Below are positions 36,761 to 44,744 of a stretch of DNA of 64,000 nucleotides, in pieces (positions within the stretch are counted from its first letter, which is position 1; every line of letters begins with the position of its first letter). Where the stretch lies: positions 276,402 through 340,401 of the forward strand of contig NZ_BMZS01000008.1 in assembly GCF_014652915.1 (NCBI RefSeq), written 5' to 3'. Source of the DNA: Thalassobaculum fulvum. Its GTDB lineage: Bacteria; Pseudomonadota; Alphaproteobacteria; Thalassobaculales; Thalassobaculaceae. The position numbers and the translations under genes are program-made. The notes beneath the pieces were generated by a model. That model made no database searches. It was given only the letters and a program-made list of their open reading frames with translations, and was not told the origin of the DNA.

Positions 36761-37643
36761 CACGGCGGCGTCCGACCGCAGCTACCGGACCTTCGGATTC
36801 GCCCTGGCCTTCGCCTCGTCGATCGGCCTCGGGCTGGCCGTCGCGGTCGCCCGCATCGCCTTCGAGGGCGGCACCGACGGCCAGTCGGTGGCGACCGTGC
36901 GGGCCTGGTTTGTGGTGCTGCTGGTCGGGCTGTGGTGCACGGCCTCGGGCCGCGGCCTGCGGGTCGACCGCCGGACCTGGCTGCACTGCCTCGGGCTCGG
37001 AACCCTGCTGGGCTACATGTTCTTCGGCAACATCGGGGCGGTGAAGTTCATCCCGGTCGGGGTGGCGGCCCTGCTGTTCTTCGTCTACCCGCCGCTGGTG
37101 GCGGTGTTCACCGCGATCCTCGACCGGCGCTGGCCGGGCCTGCTGCGGATCACCGCCTTCCTGATCGCGTTCGGCGGCCTCGCCGTCATGCTCGGGGTCG
37201 GCTTCGAGAGCCTGGACCCGATCGGCGTGGCGCTCGGCCTCGGCGCCGGAACCGCCGCCGGCATCCAGATCACCTGGACCAGCCGGGTGATGAAGGGCCG
37301 CGACCCGCTGGTGGTGATGTTCCACATGGCGCTGACCGCCGCCGTCGCACTCAGCGTCGCGGTGCCGTCGATCACCGGAATCACCCTGCCGGCGACGACC
37401 CTCGGCTGGATCGGCGCCGGGGCGGTGATCCTGCTGCAGGGCTGCTCGATTCCGCTGTACTTCGCCTCGATCCCGCGGATCGGCGCCGAGACCAGCGCGA
37501 TCATCAACAACCTGCAGCCGGTCGCCTCGATCGCCGCCGCCTTCCTGCTGTTCGGCGAGGCCATGACCGCATCGCAGTTCGCCGGCGGCGCCATGGTGAT
37601 CGGCGGCATCCTGCTGATGCAGCTGGCCGGCAGGCGGCGGTAG
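36735..37643 (+). CDS. DMT superfamily (EamA) transporter
   Basis: A 302-residue inner-membrane protein with about ten helices in two EamA repeats. Diagnostic parts are GFALAFASSIGLGLAVAVAR near the N-terminus, FIPVGVAALLFFVYPPLVAV near 100 and IINNLQPVASIAAAFLLFGE near 255, where the NLQPV motif is typical of the family. It probably exports a small metabolite. It overlaps the epimerase gene by 26 bases. The sequence is different from the transporter at 25100-26116, so this is not a recent duplicate. Confidence 0.87.
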   Translation: MATSGRPADTAASDRSYRTFGFALAFASSIGLGLAVAVARIAFEGGTDGQSVATVRAWFVVLLVGLWCTASGRGLRVDRRTWLHCLGLGTLLGYMFFGNIGAVKFIPVGVAALLFFVYPPLVAVFTAILDRRWPGLLRITAFLIAFGGLAVMLGVGFESLDPIGVALGLGAGTAAGIQITWTSRVMKGRDPLVVMFHMALTAAVALSVAVPSITGITLPATTLGWIGAGAVILLQGCSIPLYFASIPRIGAETSAIINNLQPVASIAAAFLLFGEAMTASQFAGGAMVIGGILLMQLAGRRR

Positions 37644-37724
37644 CGGCAAGGCCCTGCCAGATCACGGGCCGAGGCACCCGTCATCCGATTTCACGTCAAA
37701 TCCTTCGTTAGGCATGGCGAGCCA

Positions 37725-37766
37725 TTGACGCTCACACTGTCAGTAACTACCGTTTCGTAATTACTC
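37725..37766 (+). promoter_or_regulatory. brnTA promoter with operator palindrome
   Basis: AGTAACTAC at 37742-37750 and GTAATTACT at 37757-37765 form an imperfect palindrome (eight of nine bases pair) with a 6-base spacer, ending one base before the GTG of brnT. A TTGACG at 37725-37730 could be the -35 box, with a weak -10 inside the palindrome. BrnA-type antitoxins repress their own operon, so this is the likely BrnA site. The position leaves almost no leader, so the mRNA may be leaderless. Confidence 0.55.
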
Positions 37767-38051
37767 GTGCAGTGGACTTGGGACGACACGAAGGACCGCC
37801 GCAATCGAGCAAAGCACGGGCTCCCGTTGAGCATGGGCGAAGTCGGGCTGAATGACCCGCTGGCGATAAGCGTCCCTGACCCGCACCCGGATGGCGACCG
37901 CTGGATCAGCATCTGCGCAGTCGGCGGCAGGACGGTCGTGGTGGTCCACACATGGCCAGACGACGGGGACCGTGAGGAGGCCGTGGGCCGCATCATCAGC
38001 GTGCGCCCCGCCACGTCACACGAAAGGAAGCGGTACGAAGATGGCGGGTAG
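37767..38051 (+). CDS. brnT: BrnT family toxin
   Basis: A 94-residue RelE-fold ribonuclease toxin. The family pattern is clear: MQWTWDDTKDRRNRAKHGLP at the start, then WISICAVGGRTVVVVHTWP and VGRIISVRPATSHERKRYED at the end, with the Arg/Ser/His residues expected for RNA cleavage. BrnT cuts mRNA and is neutralised by BrnA. The start is GTG 37767. The last 11 bases overlap the antitoxin gene, the usual toxin-first arrangement. The codon usage is less G+C-biased than neighbouring genes, in keeping with mobile toxin-antitoxin units. Confidence 0.87.
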   Translation: MQWTWDDTKDRRNRAKHGLPLSMGEVGLNDPLAISVPDPHPDGDRWISICAVGGRTVVVVHTWPDDGDREEAVGRIISVRPATSHERKRYEDGG

Positions 38052-38391
38052 AAGACTGACTGAAGAGGAACAGGACGCTCTGGACGCGCTAGGCGACCTG
38101 CCGGACGATCGGATCGACACGACCGACGTGCCTGAAGTTCGGGATTTCTCTCACGCAATCCGTGGCGCGCTCTACCGTCCGATCAAGCAGCAGTTGACAC
38201 TGAAGCTCGACGCCGATCTGGTCGATTGGTTCAAAAGGCACCAGATCGATGGGCGCTCCGCGACCGAAAAGGGATATCAGACCCGACTCAACCTCGCGCT
38301 GCGGCTCTACGTGCAACAGCACGATCCCGAGTTCGGCCTGTCGCTCACGCCGACCCGGGACGCCGTCGCCGGCACGTCCGGCCGACGCTGA
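38041..38391 (+). CDS. brnA: BrnA family antitoxin
   Basis: A 116-residue antitoxin. The N-terminal half is acidic (LTEEEQDALDALGDLPDDR), suited to wrap the basic toxin. The C-terminal half, LTLKLDADLVDWFKRHQIDG then GYQTRLNLALRLYVQQ, matches the ribbon-helix-helix DNA-binding part of BrnA. ATG 38041 lies within the end of brnT. It should bind BrnT and, as a complex, repress the operon at the palindrome before brnT. The end of the protein (SLTPTRDAVAGTSGRR) is longer than in minimal members. Confidence 0.87.
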   Translation: MAGRRLTEEEQDALDALGDLPDDRIDTTDVPEVRDFSHAIRGALYRPIKQQLTLKLDADLVDWFKRHQIDGRSATEKGYQTRLNLALRLYVQQHDPEFGLSLTPTRDAVAGTSGRR

Positions 38392-38404
38392 TCGGTCGCG
38401 CTGG

Positions 38405-38821
38405 TTACAGGCCGATCTCAATCTCCGCCGGCTCCGCGCCCGCCGCCACCGTCAGCCGCCCGGCCGCCGTCAGCGCCGGCCAGTCGGCCGCCGCCGCCAT
38501 CACCACGGGGCAGTCCTTGCCGTACAGCTCGCGCCCGACCAGGGCGCCGAGGGTGACGATGGCGTCGCGGGTCAGCATCACGATGGCGGCCGGCGCAGTA
38601 CCGGCGCGGATCGCCTCGGCCAGCACCGAGCTGCCGGAGCTGGAGCCCCGGCCGCGCTCCATCACCACCACCTTGCCGGTCAGCACCGTCCCGCACTGCG
38701 GGTGCCAGCGGTCGATGATCGCGCCGGTCGCGGGGTCGAGCCCGCCCCAGAAGCTGAGCGGCTCGGCCATCACGAATACCTCGCCCTCGGCCGTTCCCGG
38801 CACCAGCGTGATCGCCCTCAT
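38405..38821 (-). CDS. aconitase X swivel domain protein (AcnX small subunit)
   Basis: A 138-residue swivel domain, formerly DUF126, of the AcnX enzyme. Typical segments are [20 protein letters not shown] near residue 13, [20 protein letters not shown] near 40, and [20 protein letters not shown] near 58, where the serine is part of the active site. With the larger subunit it forms a dehydratase; characterised bacterial examples act on cis-3-hydroxy-L-proline. The start ATG 38821 overlaps the large-subunit stop by four bases (ATGA). The operon contains no recognisable hydroxyproline or proline racemase gene, so the substrate is open. Confidence 0.87.
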   Translation of the reverse strand: MRAITLVPGTAEGEVFVMAEPLSFWGGLDPATGAIIDRWHPQCGTVLTGKVVVMERGRGSSSGSSVLAEAIRAGTAPAAIVMLTRDAIVTLGALVGRELYGKDCPVVMAAAADWPALTAAGRLTVAAGAEPAEIEIGL

Positions 38822-40077
38822 GACAGCACCACCTTGCCGGCCCGCGCCGACGCCACGCAATCGGCCAGCGACCCGAAGGCGATCTCGATGTCCAGGTTGC
38901 CGGGCGCGTAGTAGGCCATCTTGCCGGAGTTGGTCATCACCGCCCCACTGAGGTCCCGCATGATCGCCGTCAGGTAGGTGCAGGTGTCGAGCACCACGGT
39001 GACGCCAGCCGCGTTCAGCCGGTCCTCCCAGCCGCGCGCCCGAACCTCCTCCATCACCTCGCGGCCGGTGTTCACGTACAGGTCGACCGCCGGTCGCCCT
39101 CCACCCGACAACAGCCCGTCGAGCAGCGGCATCAGCCGCTCGAACTCGGCGAGCGAGAAGTGCGGGGTGCCGAGGCTGACCGCCGACAGCCTCGTGCCCT
39201 CCGGCACCGTCGAGAGCCCGCGGACGGTCCGCCGCAGGTCGTCGGCGGTCAGGCGGATCGTCTCCTCCGGCCGGCCGCCCTGCAGCGCCGCCTCCAGGGT
39301 CGGCGCCTCGGGCGTCAGGCCGACCGCGTGGAACAGCGCCACCGAGCCGGCCGAGGCCCCGACCGCGCCCAGCGCCTTCAGGTCGTCCTCGGTGGTGGTC
39401 GCCGGCAGCCCGACGATCGCCGCGATCCGGTCGCCGCAGCGCCGGCCGATCACGTGGCCGACGGCGACACAGACCGGCCCGGCAGCGTCCCATTCCGGCG
39501 GCAGGCCCTCGACCTCGACCACCACCGTCGCCCGGCGGTTCTCGGTCAGGTGCAGGCCGTAATACGGCACCCGGCCGGTGACGGCGCAGCACAGGTCGAT
39601 GAAGTCGCCGTAGCGCTCGGTGCGGGCGCCGATCACCGAGTTGGCGAACACGATGGCGTTGGACTCGGCCCAGCCGATCTGCGCCCCGAAGCGCGGCCGG
39701 TGGATGGTCTGGTACGGCGCGCAGGTGAAGCTCGGGATGCAGCCCATCTCCTCGTGCGCGCGCATCAGCCGGGCGCCGGCCGAGCCGAGCCCGGGGTCGC
39801 CGATGAACAGCTCCGGATGGATCAGGTCGACCGAGCCGACATTCAAGGTCGTCGGTACCCGCACCCGGCCGCCGAACGCCAGCAGGTGCTCGACGAAGTC
39901 CAGGCTGGCCTGGCCGTGGTACAGGCAACCGTCGATATGGGCGCACTCGGCGTCGACCAGCGACGGCGCCTCGACCGCCTCGGCGAACCGGACCATCAGG
40001 TTCATGGCGAAGCGCGCGGCCTCACCCTCGGCTCCGGCGAGCATCGCCCGGTCGCGGTCGGACAGTTCTACGGTCAT
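38818..40077 (-). CDS. aconitase X catalytic domain protein (AcnX large subunit)
   Basis: A 419-residue catalytic subunit (former DUF521) of aconitase X. It begins [20 protein letters not shown] and has the family segments [18 protein letters not shown] near 75, [13 protein letters not shown] near 113, [20 protein letters not shown] near 132 and [10 protein letters not shown] near 350. Its cysteines would hold an iron-sulfur cluster as in other AcnX enzymes. ATG 40077 overlaps the DUF1491 gene by four bases, and the small subunit overlaps its end by four. The frame is open 126 codons further upstream, but that region is the DUF1491 gene in another frame. Confidence 0.87.
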   Translation of the reverse strand: MTVELSDRDRAMLAGAEGEAARFAMNLMVRFAEAVEAPSLVDAECAHIDGCLYHGQASLDFVEHLLAFGGRVRVPTTLNVGSVDLIHPELFIGDPGLGSAGARLMRAHEEMGCIPSFTCAPYQTIHRPRFGAQIGWAESNAIVFANSVIGARTERYGDFIDLCCAVTGRVPYYGLHLTENRRATVVVEVEGLPPEWDAAGPVCVAVGHVIGRRCGDRIAAIVGLPATTTEDDLKALGAVGASAGSVALFHAVGLTPEAPTLEAALQGGRPEETIRLTADDLRRTVRGLSTVPEGTRLSAVSLGTPHFSLAEFERLMPLLDGLLSGGGRPAVDLYVNTGREVMEEVRARGWEDRLNAAGVTVVLDTCTYLTAIMRDLSGAVMTNSGKMAYYAPGNLDIEIAFGSLADCVASARAGKVVLS

Positions 40078-40418
40078 TCGGCATCCTCCCCGAACGGGTG
40101 CCACCCCTCGCGGTCCTCGATCTCCAGCACCCAGAGGTCCGGGTCGATGCGGCGTTCGCGCTCGATGAAGGCGTCGGCGTCGGCCTCCGGCACCGGGCCG
40201 TCGCCGGTCACGCGCCGCCAGAACGTGACCTCGCGCTCGTAGTCGCGGGTCGGGGCCAGCACCGTGCAACCGATCTCCGGCCCCCTGTTCACCTTCACGT
40301 ATACCGCGCCGGCGTCGGGGTCGCCGCGGCGCGCCACGGTCGCGGCGATGCCGCGCATTGACGCCCGGCGGATCGCCGACTGCACGATCACCTGCGCCTT
40401 CAGGCGCGCCTCCGTCAT
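40074..40418 (-). CDS. DUF1491 family protein
   Basis: A 114-residue protein of the DUF1491 family, found almost only in Alphaproteobacteria. It shows the conserved layout [57 protein letters not shown] and ending [16 protein letters not shown]. No function is known. It has no signal peptide. It overlaps the AcnX large subunit gene by four bases (ATGA), so it is translated with it. Whether it serves AcnX or is just co-transcribed is unclear. Confidence 0.85.
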   Translation of the reverse strand: MTEARLKAQVIVQSAIRRASMRGIAATVARRGDPDAGAVYVKVNRGPEIGCTVLAPTRDYEREVTFWRRVTGDGPVPEADADAFIERERRIDPDLWVLEIEDREGWHPFGEDAE

Positions 40419-40551
40419 GGTCCAGCTCCAGTCCCGGAAATGCCTTTCCCGCCATACGTTCCGCGCTGGGAACGGGTCGCGGTTTGCCCTAGATTAACCG
40501 TTAAACCGCCCGGGTGGCGGACAAACCAAGAGCTTCTGAACGGGGACCATC
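40419..40551 (+). promoter_or_regulatory. promoter region of the nucleoside uptake operon
   Basis: Two palindromes lie before the binding-protein gene: CGTTCC-(6)-GGAACG around 40457-40475 and TTAAC-C-GTTAA at 40494-40504. The region is also shared with the divergent DUF1491 gene. Either could be the site of a nucleoside-responsive repressor. No regulator gene is adjacent. Confidence 0.4.
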
Positions 40552-41553
40552 ATGAGCAAGCGAGTCCTTGGCACTGCCCTCGCGCTGTCGCTGTTGGCGA
40601 CCGCCGGCATCGCCTCCGCCGCCGACATCAATCCGGCCGTCGTGTTCGACATGGGCGGCAAGTTCGACAAGAGCTTCAACGAGGGCGTCTACAACGGCGT
40701 CGAGAAGTTCGCGAAAGAGACCGGCATCAAGTACCGGGAATTCGAGGTCACCAACGAAACCCAGCGCGAGCAGGCGATCGCCCGCATGGCCAGCCGCGGC
40801 GCCGACCCGGTGCTCGGCGTCGGCTTCGCCCAGGCGCCGGCGATCGAGAAGGTCGCCAAGGAGCATCCGAAGACCCGGTTCGCGATCATCGACGGCGTGG
40901 TCGAGCTGCCGAACGTGCGCTCGATCGTGTTCAAGGAGCAGGAAGGCTCGTTCCTGGTCGGCATCCTGGCGGCGATGGCCTCGAAGACCGGCAAGGTCGG
41001 CTTCGTCGGCGGCATGGACATCCCACTGATCCGCCGGTTCGCCTGCGGCTACGTCCAGGGCGTCAAGCACGCCAACCCGAACGCCGAGGTGTTCCAGAAC
41101 ATGACCGGCACCACGCCGTCGGCCTGGAACGACCCGACCAAGGGCGGCGAGCTGGCCCGCAGCCAGTTCGACCGCGGCGCCGACGTGGTCTACGCGGCCG
41201 CCGGCGGCACCGGCATCGGCGTCTACCAGGCCGCCGCCGACAGCGGCAAGCTGGCGATCGGCGTCGACAGCAACCAGAACTACCTGCACCCGGGCACCAT
41301 GCTGACCTCGATGCTGAAGCGGGTCGACGTGGCCGCCTACAAGGCCTTCATGGACGCCAAGAACGGCGAGTTCACCACCGGCTTCCAGGTGCTGGGCGTC
41401 GCCGAGGGCGGTATCGACTGGGCGCTCGACGAGCACAACAAGGCGCTGATCACCGACGCCATGAAGGCGGCGGTCGAGAAGGCCAAGGCCGGCATCGTCG
41501 ACGGCTCGATCAAGGTGCACGACTACATGGCCGACAATTCCTGCCCGATGTGA
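40552..41553 (+). CDS. BMP family ABC transporter substrate-binding protein
   Basis: A 333-residue periplasmic protein of the Bmp/Med family (PnrA-like), which binds purine nucleosides. Signal peptide: MSKRVLGTALALSLLATAGI with cleavage after ASA. The mature part has the family start VVFDMGGKFDKSFNEGVYNG, the VGGMDIPLIRRFACGYVQG segment near 150 and AAGGTGIGVYQAA near 218. No lipobox is seen, so it is a soluble periplasmic protein. It is the first gene of an operon of ATPase, permeases and nucleoside-breakdown enzymes, which makes nucleosides the likely substrate. A variant-A palindromic repeat follows. Confidence 0.9.
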   Translation: MSKRVLGTALALSLLATAGIASAADINPAVVFDMGGKFDKSFNEGVYNGVEKFAKETGIKYREFEVTNETQREQAIARMASRGADPVLGVGFAQAPAIEKVAKEHPKTRFAIIDGVVELPNVRSIVFKEQEGSFLVGILAAMASKTGKVGFVGGMDIPLIRRFACGYVQGVKHANPNAEVFQNMTGTTPSAWNDPTKGGELARSQFDRGADVVYAAAGGTGIGVYQAAADSGKLAIGVDSNQNYLHPGTMLTSMLKRVDVAAYKAFMDAKNGEFTTGFQVLGVAEGGIDWALDEHNKALITDAMKAAVEKAKAGIVDGSIKVHDYMADNSCPM

Positions 41554-41590
41554 GGCGGGTGGCGGACTGCCGATGACACCTCGTGGGCCC

Positions 41591-41709
41591 GTGGGTCCCG
41601 GATCCGTCCCGCCGGTGGCGGGACGGTCCGGGATGACGGCCGCGGGGGGTGATGGCGTCCGCCACCGCCTCCCTCCCTGTCGTCATTCCGGACTTGATCC
41701 GGAACCCAC
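41591..41709. repeat. paired palindromic repeat, variant A, copy 3
   Basis: Unit one runs GTGGGTCCCGG to CCGGGATGACG (41591-41638), unit two CGTCATTCCGG to CCGGAACCCAC (41681-41709). It lies between the binding-protein gene and the ATPase gene of one operon. Confidence 0.85.
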
Positions 41710-41730
41710 CCGCCGCATCGACGCATCGCG

Positions 41731-43287
41731 ATGACGCGCACTCCACCGGCCATCGAGCTGATCGGGATCGACAAGCGGTTCGGCCCGGTGCACGCCAACA
41801 ACGACGTGTCGCTGACTGTCGCCGCCGGCACCATCCACGGCATCGTCGGCGAGAACGGCGCCGGCAAGTCGACCCTGATGAGCATCCTGTACGGCTTCTA
41901 CGAGGCCGATGCCGGCGAGATCAGGGTCGGTGGCCGGCCGGTCGCGATCCGCGACGCCTCGGACGCGATCGCCGCCGGCATCGGCATGGTGCACCAGCAC
42001 TTCATGCTGGTCCCGACCTTCACGGTGCTGGAGAACGTGATGCTGGGGGCCGAGGGCTCGGCCCTGCTGGCCGCGGGCCGGGCGACCGCGCGGGCCGAGC
42101 TGGAGCGGCTGGAGCGCGACTACGGCCTGGAGGTCGCGGCCGACGCCCTGGTCGGCGAGCTGCCGGTCGGCCTGCAGCAGCGGGTCGAGATCCTGAAGGC
42201 GCTGTACCGCGGCGCCCGCATCCTGATCCTCGACGAGCCGACCGGCGTGCTGACGCCGCAGGAGACCGACCGGCTGTTCGAGATCCTGCGCGCCCTCAGG
42301 GACGAGGGCGTCACCGTCGTCCTGATCACCCACAAGCTGCGCGAGATCCTGGCGGTCACCGACACCGTCTCGGTCATGCGGCGCGGCGAGATGGTCGCCC
42401 ACCGCCCCACCTCCGAGACCAGCCGCGAGGAACTGGCCGAGCTGATGGTCGGCCGCAAGGTGCTGTTCCAGGTCGACAAGGCGCCGGCCTCGGCCGGGGC
42501 GCCCGTGCTGGACGTCGCCGGCCTGCGGATCGTCGATGCCGACGGCGTGGCCCGGGTCGACGGCGTCGGCTTCGAGGTGGCGGCCGGCGAGATCGTCGGG
42601 ATCGCCGGGGTGTCCGGCAACGGCCAGAGCGAGCTGCTGGAGGCGCTCGCCGGCATCCGCCGGATCGCCGCCGGCCGCATCCGCATCGGCGAGCTGGAGA
42701 TCACCCGCGACCGGCCGGCCGATCCCCGCACCGTGCGCGCCGCCGGGGTCGGCCACGTGCCCGAGGACCGCCACCGCATGGGCATGGTGCTGCCGTTCGA
42801 GGCCGCCGAGAGCGCCATCCTCGGTCGCCACGACGGCCCGGCCTACAACGGCCGCTGGCTGATGGACTACGACGCCGTGGTCGCGGACTGCGCCGCCAAG
42901 ATGCGGGCCTTCGACGTGCGACCGGCCGACCCGCACCTGCGCGGCTCGCTGTTCTCCGGCGGCAACCAGCAGAAGCTGGTGCTGGCGCGCGAGCTCGACG
43001 GCGACCCGAGGCTGCTGCTGGTCGGCCAGCCGACCCGCGGCGTCGACATCGGCGCCATCGAGTTCATCCACCGGCAGCTGGTCGCCATGCGCGACGCCGG
43101 AGCGGCGATCCTGCTGGTGTCGGTCGAGCTCGACGAGATCATGAGCCTGGCCGACCGGATCCTGGTGATGTGCGGCGGCCGCATCGTCGGCTGCATCGAT
43201 GCCTCGGAGGCCGACGAGCGCACACTCGGCCTGATGATGGCCAACGTGCCGCTCGAAGAGATCCGGCAGATGGAGATCCGGGCATGA
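41731..43287 (+). CDS. nucleoside ABC transporter ATP-binding protein (two NBDs)
   Basis: A 518-residue ATPase with two fused nucleotide-binding domains, as in the simple-sugar/nucleoside group (YufO/NupO). The first domain has Walker A VGENGAGKSTLM near residue 38, the Q-loop in GMVHQHFMLVPTF and Walker B ARILILDEPTGVLTPQ near 165. The second domain has a degenerate Walker A, IAGVSGNGQSELLEAL near 292, the signature SGGNQQKLVLAREL near 410 and the relaxed Walker B RLLLVGQPTRGVDIGAI. It drives nucleoside uptake with the two permeases at 44745-46819. Its stop overlaps the next gene (ATGA). The frame is open slightly upstream across the repeat, but ATG 41731 fits the family. Confidence 0.9.
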   Translation: MTRTPPAIELIGIDKRFGPVHANNDVSLTVAAGTIHGIVGENGAGKSTLMSILYGFYEADAGEIRVGGRPVAIRDASDAIAAGIGMVHQHFMLVPTFTVLENVMLGAEGSALLAAGRATARAELERLERDYGLEVAADALVGELPVGLQQRVEILKALYRGARILILDEPTGVLTPQETDRLFEILRALRDEGVTVVLITHKLREILAVTDTVSVMRRGEMVAHRPTSETSREELAELMVGRKVLFQVDKAPASAGAPVLDVAGLRIVDADGVARVDGVGFEVAAGEIVGIAGVSGNGQSELLEALAGIRRIAAGRIRIGELEITRDRPADPRTVRAAGVGHVPEDRHRMGMVLPFEAAESAILGRHDGPAYNGRWLMDYDAVVADCAAKMRAFDVRPADPHLRGSLFSGGNQQKLVLARELDGDPRLLLVGQPTRGVDIGAIEFIHRQLVAMRDAGAAILLVSVELDEIMSLADRILVMCGGRIVGCIDASEADERTLGLMMANVPLEEIRQMEIRA

Positions 43288-44582
43288 GTGCCGCCGCCGG
43301 CCCCGAGCGCTTCGAGGAGCGCCGCCAGCCCGAGCCGTCGCGCCCCGACGACGTGCGCAACCCGTTCGAGCGCGACAAGGGAAGGGTGATCCATTCCGCC
43401 GCGTTCCGCCGGCTGCAGGGCAAGACCCAGGTGATGGGCACCAGCGAGGGCGATTTCCACCGCACCCGCCTGACCCACTCGATCGAGGTCGGCCAGATCG
43501 GCGAGGGCATCCTGCTGAAGCTGTCGCGCACCGTGACCGACCCGGCGGCCCGGGCCTGGCTGCCGGACCGCTCGCTGGTGCTGGCGACCTGCCACGCCCA
43601 CGACCTCGGCCACCCGCCCTACGGCCACGACGGCGAGGTGGCGATCCACGGCAAGATGAAGGACGACGACGGCTTCGAGGGCAACGGCCAGACCCTGCGG
43701 GTCCTGACCCGGCTGGAGAAGTACCGGGCAAAGGGGGTCGGCCTGAACCCGACCCGCCGGCTGCTGCTGGCGGTGCTGAAGTACCCGGTGCCGTACTCGG
43801 CGGCCAGCGTCCACGTGCCGCCCGGCGTCGACCGGCCGCCGAAGTGCTACATGGACACCGAGTGCGACACCGTCGACTGGATCCTGGAGCCGTTCGCCGA
43901 CGACGACCGCCACCGGTTCACCTCGATGGACGCCGACGGGCGGCCGCTGTTCAAGTCGTTCGACTGCTCGATCATGGACTGTGCGGACGACATCGCCTAC
44001 GCGGTCCACGACCTGGAGGACGCGATCGGCCGACGCATGGTGATCCGCGACCAGTTCGAGGCGGCGCTGGACGCCGACGACGACGGGCTCGACTTCGACG
44101 CACTGACCCGGCTCGGCCTGTCGATGGACCGCGACACCCTGCAGCGGCTGCTGTTCTCGGCCTACAGCCACGACCGCAAGCAGGCGATCGCCGCCCTGGT
44201 GAACTTCTTCGTCACCCACGTGACCCTGGTCGAGATCGAGGGGCTGGCGCACCCGCTGCTGCGCTGGAACGCCGCGCTGCCGCCGGAGGTCCGCTCGCTG
44301 TGCGACTTCCTGATGGACTTCACCCGGCGCCACGTGATCCGCACCGCCGAGGTGGTGCAGCTGCGCCGCAAGGGCCGCCGGCTGATCGCCGCGATGTTCG
44401 ACGAGTTCCTGACCGCCCCGGAGGAGCTGATCCCGCGGTCGTTCTGGGACGGGCTGGACCCGAGCGAGAGCGTGCGCCGCCGGGTCTGCGACTACGTGGC
44501 CGGCATGACCGACGCCTACGCCGAGCGCGTCTGGCGCCGGCTGTTCGAACCGGGCTACGGGAACAGTACCGATGAGCTGTGA
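43284..44582 (+). CDS. dgt: dNTP triphosphohydrolase (dGTPase family)
   Basis: A 432-residue HD-domain phosphohydrolase that releases triphosphate from dNTPs to give deoxynucleosides. The HD motif appears in FHRTRLTHSIEVGQIGEG near residue 53 and CHAHDLGHPPYGHDGE near 90. The N-terminal RNPFERDKGRVIHSAAFRRL and the SIMDCADDIAYAVHDLEDA segment near 230 are typical of dGTPase-type enzymes. It starts with ATGA overlap at the ATPase stop, so it is coupled to the transporter operon. Its position inside a nucleoside uptake and salvage operon is unusual: the product deoxynucleosides would be substrates for the phosphorylases encoded downstream. Confidence 0.9.
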   Translation: MSAAAGPERFEERRQPEPSRPDDVRNPFERDKGRVIHSAAFRRLQGKTQVMGTSEGDFHRTRLTHSIEVGQIGEGILLKLSRTVTDPAARAWLPDRSLVLATCHAHDLGHPPYGHDGEVAIHGKMKDDDGFEGNGQTLRVLTRLEKYRAKGVGLNPTRRLLLAVLKYPVPYSAASVHVPPGVDRPPKCYMDTECDTVDWILEPFADDDRHRFTSMDADGRPLFKSFDCSIMDCADDIAYAVHDLEDAIGRRMVIRDQFEAALDADDDGLDFDALTRLGLSMDRDTLQRLLFSAYSHDRKQAIAALVNFFVTHVTLVEIEGLAHPLLRWNAALPPEVRSLCDFLMDFTRRHVIRTAEVVQLRRKGRRLIAAMFDEFLTAPEELIPRSFWDGLDPSESVRRRVCDYVAGMTDAYAERVWRRLFEPGYGNSTDEL

Positions 44583-44610
44583 GGGGATGGAAAGGGCGGC
44601 ATGCTCAAGC

Positions 44611-44718
44611 TGGGTCCCGGCTCTACGCGGCTGCGCCGCTTCGGCCGGGATGAGGGCGGGCGGGGATCACGATCCTGTTCCTCATCCCGGCCGAAGCGCA
44701 GCGCAGAGCCGGGACCCA
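44611..44718. repeat. paired palindromic repeat, variant B, copy 2
   Basis: The outer arms TGGGTCCCGGCT (44611-44622) and AGCCGGGACCCA (44707-44718) are a perfect 12-bp inverted repeat. The inner arms CTTCGGCCGGGATGAG (44639-44654) and CTCATCCCGGCCGAAG (44681-44696) are a perfect 16-bp one. It lies between dgt and the first permease gene. No gene is in 44583-44744. Confidence 0.9.
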
Positions 44719-44744
44719 CACAGCCCGCTCGAGGAGCGCCACCC

